Source of the DNA: Acinetobacter colistiniresistens
GTDB lineage: Bacteria; Pseudomonadota; Gammaproteobacteria; Pseudomonadales; Moraxellaceae
Assembly: GCF_000413935.1 (NCBI RefSeq)
Contig: NZ_KE340380.1
Location: 744,001 to 808,000 of the forward strand
Length of the DNA stretch: 64,000 nt
Direction: 5' to 3'
Shown here: positions 8,530 to 15,017 of the stretch, piece by piece
How positions within the stretch are numbered: the first letter of the stretch is position 1
How the letters are laid out: every line of letters begins with the position of its first letter
Notes under the pieces: generated by a model
Seen by the model: only the letters and a program-made list of their open reading frames with translations
Told to the model about the DNA's origin: nothing
Databases searched by the model: none
Made by a program: the position numbers and the translations under genes

Positions 8530-9243
8530 TTATTTATAATTCCTTGGAACAATTGCTTCGCCAGTAAATGCTTTTTTAAAAGTATCGACTGGGCTAAAAT
8601 AGCTTTTACCATGTGGATCACGTATGGCAACTACCTTCTGACCATTTTTCTCTGTAATACCATCTACTACAACAAAATGTGAAAACTCTTTTGGGTTCTT
8701 AGGGTCAGCAATACGAACTATCACAGGTTTACCATTACTAGTATAACGGCTAAGATCATTTAATGTACGTGCAGAAAAGTTGTAGACATCTATATTGTTG
8801 TCTTTCATTATTTTTGCAACTTCCTGTGGATATAATCCATCAATCTTATATCCATATTTTTGCATCAGTTGATCAACATTTACTGGCTTACCCAAAGTAT
8901 CTAATACCATAGCACATGAATTATGCCCACATGTCGGAGACTGGCCTTGATTTAAAACTAGTCTATCTGTATTTCTTGGTATTGCATCCTTAGCAAGTGG
9001 ATTCTTTGATGATGGTGAAAATACATTCCCACCTAGCATTTGTTCGGTAATCTCTTTACCGTACTGTTTTTCAATTGCTTTTAATACATCATCACTAACA
9101 CGAGTTACACCTGAAACTGTCTTAGTAAATCCTAAACCTAACATTGAGGCTTTTGCCATTTGCCTTTCATTTGGCGTTATTTGCTCACCCGTTAACGGAT
9201 CGTATTCAGCCCCTAAAACTGCTGCAAGTTGGCGAACTGTCAT
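8530..9243 (-). CDS. Displaced CdiA-CT cassette: papain/C39-like peptidase toxin
   Basis: The 237-residue frame has a constant linker (residues 1-60: TVRQLAAVLGAEYDPLTGEQ, then TPNERQMAKASMLG) shared almost exactly with 13484-14116. A C39-like cysteine peptidase domain follows. Visible catalytic features are LNQGQSPTCGHNSCAMVLD (nucleophile cysteine after a Gln), FSHFVVVDGI (histidine) and IRDPHGKS (aspartate). This papain-like fold is a known polymorphic toxin type. There is no secretion signal. The reading frame continues upstream of the ATG to about 9297 (LIPEKTLGNKVGTVIND) before a stop, so it was once part of a longer exoprotein. Its cognate immunity gene follows immediately. Confidence 0.75.
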   Translation of the reverse strand: MTVRQLAAVLGAEYDPLTGEQITPNERQMAKASMLGLGFTKTVSGVTRVSDDVLKAIEKQYGKEITEQMLGGNVFSPSSKNPLAKDAIPRNTDRLVLNQGQSPTCGHNSCAMVLDTLGKPVNVDQLMQKYGYKIDGLYPQEVAKIMKDNNIDVYNFSARTLNDLSRYTSNGKPVIVRIADPKNPKEFSHFVVVDGITEKNGQKVVAIRDPHGKSYFSPVDTFKKAFTGEAIVPRNYK

Positions 9244-9784
9244 GTCATTAATTACAGTGCCAACCTTATTACCTAAAGTCTTTTCTGGAATTAATGCTCA
9301 TCAAGGATCTTATCCGCTTTTCTTAACGCCGATATTCCTCGCTCAATACAGCCTCTATCACTTGGACTGCATTTTTGAAGTTGTTTATTAACGACCTTCA
9401 GTGTCGCTTTAGTTTGATAATTATTCTCCACGGCATTCTGTGCAGACTGACCACCTTGAACTGTACTTGATACATCACCTGTGGTTGCACCGACAGCACT
9501 ACCTGCTAAACCGACAATTGAACTAATTGTAGATTTCTCACTTGCGGTTAAATCTTTAGCTTTCTTACCATACAAATACTCGGCAAGTAACGGCGCTGCG
9601 GCCTCAGCACCACCTGCTGCAATACCAGCACTCAAGGCATTATTACCACCTGTTGCGGCAACTGCTGCACCTAAAATCGTATGTGCCAAGATATGCGCTG
9701 CACTACCTTCAGCATCTTTACCCTTAAAGTATTGTCCAATTTCATAGCTTGCCGCTGGACTCAATGTCGAGGCTGCAATACCTG
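9058..9784 (-). repeat. Pre-toxin module repeat, copy A
   Basis: About 727 bp that recur at 13931-14655 with high identity; the segment around 9241-9420 is almost unchanged. It encodes the VENN pre-toxin domain plus the TGEQITPNERQ linker and stops where the two toxin domains diverge. Such a constant block in front of variable toxins is the expected substrate for recombination between cassettes. Confidence 0.9.
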
Positions 9785-9809
9785 CACCACTCGCAGTAGG
9801 TGCAGACAA
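9291..9809 (-). pseudogene. VENN pre-toxin module of a displaced CdiA (copy A)
   Basis: The 172-residue frame is an internal piece of a CdiA-type protein. It has a hydrophobic, Ala/Gly-rich segment, then GGAEAAAPLLAEYLYGKKAK, the VENN motif (QNAVENNYQTKA, about residue 125) and a Cys-pair segment KCSPSDRGCIERGI. It ends at a TAA after KADKILDEH. The next coding block (LIPEKT, then the 8530-9243 cassette) is in another frame, so the module is broken. It has no signal peptide or TPS domain and cannot be secreted alone. Confidence 0.85.
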
Positions 9810-9836
9810 ACCTGCTAAAAAAATAGTAAAATCTTA

Positions 9837-10313
9837 TTAGCACTTATCTCCTATTGGTGGAGCAAACTTATCTACAGGATAATTTTTTAACTGATTAATG
9901 ACCAATGGAAGATCATGCTTTATTGCATCATATTCTTCCTGCGGTAAATGATAAGCAGCTTGGTAACGTTCTAAATCGAACCACTCAAGTATTTTTAAAG
10001 CTAATGACTGGAAGTCTGAGGGAACATAGTCCATCCCTAAGACATATTTTGTGTAGGAAAGCCAAGCTAGGGGAAGCACAGCGTTTCTAGTGGTAAATAC
10101 ACTACTTATGAAATAGTGTAAAAATTCTTTCCTAGCATATTCCAGTGTTTCTGCTGACTTTCGCCAATCTTTCGGAATACAAACATATACAAGCCAATCA
10201 TCATACATTTGTAAATAAATTGGTTCATCAAAACTAGTGAACTCCCAATATCTGTCTTCTCTGTTAAACAAATAGATCTCATCAGACAATAGTTTTTCAA
10301 ATTGAATACTCAT
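9837..10313 (-). CDS. Immunity-like protein next to a deaminase-toxin remnant
   Basis: A 158-residue soluble, acidic and aromatic-rich protein. I do not recognise a named family. Its ATG overlaps the stop of the toxin remnant upstream (TAATG), the typical toxin-immunity junction. That remnant carries a deaminase-like PCxxC motif, so this is probably the immunity protein for a deaminase toxin. The gene is intact although its toxin is truncated. The next block downstream is the VENN module of the neighbouring cassette. Confidence 0.7.
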   Translation of the reverse strand: MSIQFEKLLSDEIYLFNREDRYWEFTSFDEPIYLQMYDDWLVYVCIPKDWRKSAETLEYARKEFLHYFISSVFTTRNAVLPLAWLSYTKYVLGMDYVPSDFQSLALKILEWFDLERYQAAYHLPQEEYDAIKHDLPLVINQLKNYPVDKFAPPIGDKC

Positions 10314-10582
10314 TATTTAATTCCCTTGTTAAAAGTTGGGGCTGTAGGGAATTGATGCGGGTTAATTGGTTTACCCATTGGAGTAGAAACTAGCTTTCCA
10401 CCTTGATAGATTGAATAACTACCATTGTCATGATAAACACGTACTTTTACATTTGGATACTTCTGACCAAGTTGTTCCTGAATAACATTAGCACAACTCT
10501 TACAAGGTGCTCGTTCTGTAAATAAGTCAATGGAATCTTTAATATTTGGTTTGTCTTTATAAGTTTGGGCAATTTTTAAGTA
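10313..10582 (-). pseudogene. C-terminal remnant of a deaminase-type toxin
   Basis: The minus strand encodes about 89 residues, including DSIDLFTERAPCKSCANVIQ, QKYPNVKVRVYHDNG and the end TFNKGIK. The TERxPCxxC block is the second zinc-binding motif of toxin-type cytidine-deaminase-like domains. The upstream HxE/CxE motif is absent. An IS3-family element abuts the 5' end. If the element is removed, an in-frame TAA lies only a few codons further up, so the toxin was already cut short before the insertion. The piece has no start codon and should be inactive. Confidence 0.75.
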
Positions 10583-10621
10583 TGAACCGTACCGGGTTTG
10601 TCGGAGACTTTTTTATTTAAG

Positions 10622-11524
10622 TTAAGCCACCTGACCTAACGGGTTAATCTTATCATAGTACATTGCTTCAAACTCAAAAGGCGATACATAACCCAGTGCA
10701 CTGTGTACACGCTTTTTATTGAACCAATCTACCCAGTTTAGTGTCGCAAGTTGTACATCTGCTAAACCTTGCCAATCTGCTTTTAAATATTCAATCACCT
10801 CTGTTTTGTATAAGCCATTCACCGTTTCAGCCAGAGCATTATCGTATGAATCACCCGTTGTACCGACTGATGCTCGTAAATTTGCTGCTTCTAAACGATT
10901 GGTATAGCGAATGGAAAGATATTGCACACCTCTGTCGGAATGATGAATCACATTCTTTGGCATGCCTCGATCATGCAATGCTTGCTCTAATGCATCAAGC
11001 ACCATATCTGTATTCATCCGTGTAGATACTTTCCATCCAACAATTGCTCGTGAGAACACATCAATAACAAATGCGGTATATACCCAGCCTGAATGAGTTT
11101 GAATATACGTAAAGTCACCCACCCATAGTTGGTTTGGATGATCAGCATTAAAATTACGTTTCACTAAATCATCTGCCCGTTTTTGGTCATCTCGGTTACG
11201 GGTGGTTTGTTTATTCTTACCACGCCAAACACCTTGTATACCTAGCTTTTGCATCAATCGAGCAACTGTACAACGTGCAATAACATAACCCTCACGTTTC
11301 AATTTTTGCCAAACTTTACGTACACCATATCGACCTGAACTTTCTTTCCAAATTCGTTTAATTTGTTCAGCATGATACTCATCATGTAGATCTCGTTTCG
11401 CTCGATGTTCTGGATTGTCAGTGAGATCTAAAGTTCGGTAATAGGTTGAAGGTGCAATCGGTAAAATTCTACAAATCGCTTCAACACCATATCGATCTTT
11501 ATTGTTATGGATAAAATCCACCAT
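10622..11524 (-). CDS. IS3-family transposase OrfB (DDE integrase domain)
   Basis: 300 residues with an N-terminal HTH_21-type segment and an rve integrase core. The DDE residues are visible in WVGDFTYIQT, HHSDRGVQYLS and ETVNGLYKTEVI. It is probably made mainly as an OrfAB fusion by -1 slippage at the T6C site at 11557-11563. In the -1 frame the fused sequence reads RPGGARPPTQI and runs into MVDFIHNN. The protein cuts and joins element ends during transposition. The same protein is encoded at 43460-44362. Confidence 0.96.
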   Translation of the reverse strand: MVDFIHNNKDRYGVEAICRILPIAPSTYYRTLDLTDNPEHRAKRDLHDEYHAEQIKRIWKESSGRYGVRKVWQKLKREGYVIARCTVARLMQKLGIQGVWRGKNKQTTRNRDDQKRADDLVKRNFNADHPNQLWVGDFTYIQTHSGWVYTAFVIDVFSRAIVGWKVSTRMNTDMVLDALEQALHDRGMPKNVIHHSDRGVQYLSIRYTNRLEAANLRASVGTTGDSYDNALAETVNGLYKTEVIEYLKADWQGLADVQLATLNWVDWFNKKRVHSALGYVSPFEFEAMYYDKINPLGQVA

Positions 11525-11841
11525 TATTTGTGTGGGCGGTCGAGCTCCGCCTGGGCGAAAAAAGCGGCTGCTTTACGTAGAATTTCATTGGCACGTTTTA
11601 ATTCTTTAATTTCACGTTCCATTTGCTTCATTTTTTCTTGGTCAGATATCTGTTGTACTTTGGCAGGATTTAGTTGATCCAGATGCTTTAAATACCAAAC
11701 ACGCAATGTTTCAGGAGTACAACCGATTTTAGGAGCAATAGCTGTGATTGCTGCCCAAGTAGAAGGATAATCTTTTTCAGATTCAATTAGTAATTGAACC
11801 GCTCTTTCTCTAATTTCGGGGGTATAGTTTGGTTTTGTCAT
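11524..11841 (-). CDS. IS3-family OrfA (helix-turn-helix)
   Basis: 105 residues. The N-terminal helix-turn-helix (YTPEIRERAVQLLIESEKDY, then GCTPETLRVWYLKHLD) is followed by a leucine-zipper-like coiled coil (KMKQMEREIKELKRANEILR). It binds the terminal repeats. The slippery TTTTTTC at 11563-11557 lies near its end and can direct ribosomes into orfB. It overlaps orfB by one base. Confidence 0.95.
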   Translation of the reverse strand: MTKPNYTPEIRERAVQLLIESEKDYPSTWAAITAIAPKIGCTPETLRVWYLKHLDQLNPAKVQQISDQEKMKQMEREIKELKRANEILRKAAAFFAQAELDRPHK

Positions 11842-11896
11842 CGGGATAGTCTCTCAGAATATTGACTCTCCGACAAACCCGGTACGGTTCAGTATT

Positions 11897-11934
11897 TATC
11901 TTAAGTCGAGAAAGATGAAACTCGACTTAAGATA
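11897..11934. repeat. Perfect 14-bp inverted repeat beside the IS
   Basis: TATCTTAAGTCGAG (11897-11910) and CTCGACTTAAGATA (11921-11934) pair perfectly around a ten-base loop. It lies just downstream of the 11950-12267 gene and could terminate its transcript, but no T-run follows on that strand, so this is uncertain. Confidence 0.7.
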
Positions 11935-11949
11935 AAATCCACCTTTCAA

Positions 11950-12267
11950 CTAAATTAATATTTTGCTTTTAATAAGTTTTAGTTTAGAAAACAAATTAAT
12001 CGCATCTTCATCACGATCTAAAATATTATCCAATAAGTTATTTTCAGCCAAAGCCCAATGCAGCAACATAAAACTACTATTTCCATCACTACCAGTATAA
12101 ACCATGTCAAAATTAAATTTAGGTTCAATAATTTCAACATCCTTCTGACGAAATGCAGCTATACTATCTTCACCAACTGTTATACCATAAAAATAAATAT
12201 CCTTATTATAATGGTATAGGCCATAAACATTTACTTCTTCACCATACTCTTTATCAATTACACGCAT
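11950..12267 (-). CDS. Probable orphan immunity protein, 105 residues
   Basis: The protein begins MRVIDKEYGEEVNVYGLYHY and is soluble, acidic and of immunity-protein size. I do not recognise the family. I prefer the ATG at 12267; a GTG at 12279 in the same frame is possible. No toxin sequence directly precedes it, and a 16-codon gene remnant overlaps that longer start. It lies in the cassette array and runs in the same direction, so an orphan immunity role is inferred from position. A perfect hairpin follows. Confidence 0.5.
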   Translation of the reverse strand: MRVIDKEYGEEVNVYGLYHYNKDIYFYGITVGEDSIAAFRQKDVEIIEPKFNFDMVYTGSDGNSSFMLLHWALAENNLLDNILDRDEDAINLFSKLKLIKSKILI

Positions 12268-12275
12268 AAAATAGC

Positions 12276-12326
12276 TCACTTCAATTTACTTTTTTGTTCA
12301 GACAAAGGTTTACTAACAATTTTCAT
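12276..12326 (-). pseudogene. 16-codon N-terminal remnant of a paralogous immunity gene
   Basis: The minus strand encodes MKIVSKPLSEQKSKLK and then TGA. The gene at 12399-12734 starts MKTICAPISEQAKLRL, so 7 of the first 11 residues match and others are conservative. I read this as the surviving start of a second copy of that gene, whose remainder was lost when it was joined to the front of the 11950-12267 gene. Confidence 0.55.
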
Positions 12327-12398
12327 GTCATAAACCTTTTCTGTCACACTATTTTATCTGCCAATTTTTATATATTTCTCAAGCATTAAAAACAGCAT

Positions 12399-12734
12399 CT
12401 AAAAAAAGAAGAAAACAGCTGTTTTATTTTCTATGGCTGTTAAAATAATTTTTTTTATACTACACCACAGCTCCTCCAAACCGCTATATTTATAGGAATA
12501 CTCTATTGTCAAATCTAAAGCCTTAGGCAAGTCCTCATAGGAAATACTTTCATCTTCATAGTTATCGATTAATAACCCTAGATGCTTATTTAGACAATTA
12601 AAATAATCAATTTTTTCTAAAGCCTCATAATCACTTTGGGAAATATTTAACTCTATCAGATCCCCTTCAATATTTTCATCAAAATCTAATCTTAATTTAG
12701 CTTGTTCGGATATAGGGGCACAAATGGTTTTCAT
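12399..12734 (-). CDS. Probable orphan immunity protein, 111 residues
   Basis: A very acidic soluble protein (MKTICAPISEQAKLRLDFDE at the start), with many Asp and Glu residues as is common in immunity proteins that bind basic nucleases. I do not recognise its family. The last residues are an unusual phenylalanine run (AVFFFF) from an A-rich stretch, so the true end may have been altered by slippage or recombination. No toxin lies immediately upstream; the 12886-13506 immunity gene precedes it. The role is inferred from the array context. Confidence 0.5.
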   Translation of the reverse strand: MKTICAPISEQAKLRLDFDENIEGDLIELNISQSDYEALEKIDYFNCLNKHLGLLIDNYEDESISYEDLPKALDLTIEYSYKYSGLEELWCSIKKIILTAIENKTAVFFFF

Positions 12735-12885
12735 GAGCTTATTCCTAATAAGTTAATTTATAAAAAATAAAATGAGCTGCCCCGCACATATCAGTCCTTA
12801 TTTTAATAAAGCTCAACCAATATATTAAAACAAGCATCTAAGTATACTTTTTAACTGCAAGTTACTTTGCAAACGATAAAATCGC

Positions 12886-13506
12886 TTAACCATACAACTT
12901 CCAAAAGTTCATTCCATTAACAATCCAATATTGATATTCATCAGGAATTAGTGACCAAAATTGACTCGATGATTTACCTTTCCAATTATTTGGTAGCTGC
13001 TTTTCAAAATCACGTTGCCAATCTGTATGAAAAAACAAATTTCTATCTAAGTTTATATAAAATTTTGGTAACCTACTTTCTAATACAAACCACTTGTCAT
13101 TATTTATATCATCAATTCCAGACATTAAATAACTTTCCACATATGTATACAACTGTTCAAAACAGTCCTGACTAATATTATATTTAAAAAATCTTTGCAT
13201 CCATTCCAATGATTTAATATTATTCACTGGTAAACTTGATAAATATAAGTTTAAGGTCTCATTTGTCAGAACAGCAGCACCACCTCTAAAATTTTTTAAA
13301 GCGTATAAGTAGCTTTCATTATTAAGTATTCCTTTTTCCAGATACAAATCATAGAAAGGCTTAATATCTATTACAAAGTTTTCTTTATCATCAACAATAA
13401 AATAATGATTGCCTTTTGAAACAATGACAGATATTTCTGCATACCCTTCAAAAATAGCATTCATTAAATTTTCATATTCACTATTATTTTCTATACTCAA
13501 TTTCAA
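12886..13506 (-). CDS. Immunity-like protein of cassette B
   Basis: A 206-residue protein whose start overlaps the end of the upstream toxin cassette by 23 bp, implying translational coupling. It is soluble and aromatic-rich (LEWMQRFFKYNISQDCFEQL; ending QYWIVNGMNFWKLYG). I recognise no named domain. By position and overlap it is the likely cognate immunity protein for the toxin at 13484-14116. At 206 residues it is longer than most CdiI proteins (about 100-170). Confidence 0.65.
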   Translation of the reverse strand: MKLSIENNSEYENLMNAIFEGYAEISVIVSKGNHYFIVDDKENFVIDIKPFYDLYLEKGILNNESYLYALKNFRGGAAVLTNETLNLYLSSLPVNNIKSLEWMQRFFKYNISQDCFEQLYTYVESYLMSGIDDINNDKWFVLESRLPKFYINLDRNLFFHTDWQRDFEKQLPNNWKGKSSSQFWSLIPDEYQYWIVNGMNFWKLYG

Positions 13507-14116
13507 ACTCTTTTTTCGTTAAAACTCTTGCCTTTGAAGACTTTTCTTCCAATAATCTATCCCATACTTTAGGTAGCTCAAGGTTAATACTTGGTTGTCC
13601 TTTGGACTCATCAACAATCTTTGGGGCATTAGGATCGCGAGCAATTCCAGGGATTGGTTTTTGAGGAATAGCTTCTGAAAGAATCTTTTGATGTAGCGCT
13701 TTATCAATTTCAAAAACAACAACTTTGCCATCTGGGCGTTTTTCTGAAAGATAGTATAAAGCATGCGAAGGCCCATTTGTACTAACACATAATTGTCCTG
13801 AGCATCCTGAATTAATAGAAATTGTTTGATCCGAGTTAACACTTATTCTATTAAGACTACTTTTTGTTCCAGTTCCGCCTCCCTCAACTCTAAAATATGT
13901 TTCTGTTTCAATTTTTTTTGCAATCTCTTTGCCATATTTCTTTTCAATCGCTACTAAAACATCATCACTGACACGTGTTACACCTGATACCGTTTTAGTA
14001 AATCCTAAACCTAACATCGAGGCTTTTGCCATTTGCCTCTCATTTGGCGTTATTTGCTCACCTGTTAACGGATCGTATTCAGCCCCTAAAACTGCTGCAA
14101 GTTGGCGAACTGTCAT
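13484..14116 (-). CDS. Displaced CdiA-CT cassette B: toxin of uncertain class
   Basis: 210 residues. The first 70 or so are the constant linker shared with 8530-9243 (LAAVLGAEYDPLTGEQ, SGVTRVSDDVL, AIEKKYGKEI). The variable part begins near ETYFRVEGGG and includes RISVNSDQTISIN, QLCVSTNGPSHALYYLSEKR and KVVVFEIDKAL. The spacing of FR, STxGPSHALYY and VFEID faintly recalls the R-S-E triad of ADP-ribosyltransferases, but I cannot assign it with confidence. There is no signal peptide. The same frame break as in copy A separates it from its VENN module. Immunity gene 12886-13506 overlaps its end. Confidence 0.65.
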   Translation of the reverse strand: MTVRQLAAVLGAEYDPLTGEQITPNERQMAKASMLGLGFTKTVSGVTRVSDDVLVAIEKKYGKEIAKKIETETYFRVEGGGTGTKSSLNRISVNSDQTISINSGCSGQLCVSTNGPSHALYYLSEKRPDGKVVVFEIDKALHQKILSEAIPQKPIPGIARDPNAPKIVDESKGQPSINLELPKVWDRLLEEKSSKARVLTKKEFEIEYRK

Positions 14117-14655
14117 GTCATTAATTACAGTGCCAACCTTATTACCTAAAGTCTTTTCTGGAATTAATGCTCATCAAGGATCTTATCCGCTTTTCTTAAC
14201 GCCGATATTCCTCGCTCAATACAGCCTCTATCACTTGGACTGCATTTTTGAAGTTGTTTATTAACGACCTTCAGTGTCGCTTTAGTTTGATAATTATTCT
14301 CCACCGCATTCTGAGCAGATTGTCCGCCTTGAACCGTACTTGATACATCACCTGTGGTTGCACCGACTGCACTACCTGCTAAACCAACAATTGAACTAAT
14401 TGTAGATTTCTCACTTGCGGTTAGATCTTTAGCTTTCTTACCATACAAATACTCCGCAAGTAACGGCGCTGCGGCCTCAGCACCACCTGCTGCAATACCC
14501 GCACTCAAGGCATATTACCACCTGTCGCGGCAACTGCTGCACCTAAAATCGTATGAGCCAAGATATGCGCTGCACTACCTTCAGCATCTTTATCTTGAAA
14601 GTACTGGCCAATCTCGTAACTGATTTTTGGACTGAGTGTCGATGCTATAATTGCT
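13931..14655 (-). repeat. Pre-toxin module repeat, copy B
   Basis: It is a near-identical repeat of 9058-9784, offset by 4873 bp. It differs by scattered silent-type changes and a one-base deletion near 14511 (GCAT-ATTACC against GCATTATTACC). That deletion splits the VENN frame, so this copy is more decayed than copy A. It ends abruptly against the stop of cdiI, marking a recombination joint. Confidence 0.9.
14164..14655 (-). pseudogene. VENN pre-toxin module of a displaced CdiA (copy B)
   Basis: From 14508 to 14164 it encodes GGAEAAAPLLAEYLYGKKAK through AVENNYQTKA to KADKILDEH, then TAA, identical in protein to copy A over this span. Upstream (14510-14655) the homology continues in another frame because of a one-base deletion. 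It follows cdiI directly and lacks any start or secretion signal, so it is a non-functional fragment of another CdiA. Confidence 0.85.
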
Positions 14656-15017
14656 CACAAATCATATTTTACAAATATTTTTTCAATCTCGTCTTTTCTA
14701 GAAGGCTGTTCTTTCAAGACGTTCTCTAGACCTTGTCGAATATGATACTTAACCGTCTCCTCATCATAATCTCCTTCATTCGGCTCTAAACCCATCATTT
14801 CATGTACCCAAGCACAATAAATCGTTGTTCCATCTTCTTGTAACTCAGGAGCTAAACTCCAACCAGGATCACCTCCAACAGGTTCCATTGGATCTTTGCC
14901 TATAATGCCTCTCAAATAATATTCTAGGTCTTGCCCTCCTGTTATTCCAAAACCCAAGCACCAAAGCAAAGGCATTAACTCTACTGAAGAGCCCTCTTCA
15001 TTAATATAACCTATCAT
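14655..15017 (-). CDS. cdiI: CdiI immunity protein for the CdiA EndoU-like toxin
   Basis: The 120-residue acidic protein (starting MIGYINEEGSSVELMPLLWC) overlaps the cdiA stop by one base, the canonical cdiA-cdiI junction. It should bind the CdiA C-terminal nuclease in the cytoplasm and protect the producer and its siblings. I cannot name its family from sequence; the assignment rests on position, size and charge. Immediately downstream lies the broken VENN module of the orphan array, so the native 3' flank of this locus has been rearranged. Confidence 0.8.
   Translation of the reverse strand: MIGYINEEGSSVELMPLLWCLGFGITGGQDLEYYLRGIIGKDPMEPVGGDPGWSLAPELQEDGTTIYCAWVHEMMGLEPNEGDYDEETVKYHIRQGLENVLKEQPSRKDEIEKIFVKYDL

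Larger units (their letters stand above)
10583..11891 (-). mobile_element. IS3-family insertion sequence, copy 1
   Basis: The element is 1309 bp. Inverted ends are TGAACCGTACCGGGTTTGTC at 10583 and its complement ending at 11891. A 3-bp direct repeat GTA flanks it (10580-10582 and 11892-11894). It carries orfA and orfB with a slippery T6C heptamer at 11557-11563 suited to -1 frameshifting. A second copy at 43421-44729 has the same length and identical encoded proteins. It inserted in the toxin-cassette array next to a deaminase remnant. Confidence 0.97.

Noticed and set aside
10719..11025. Plus-strand frames inside the IS
   Set aside because: They are antisense to orfB and recur in the second copy only because the element is duplicated.
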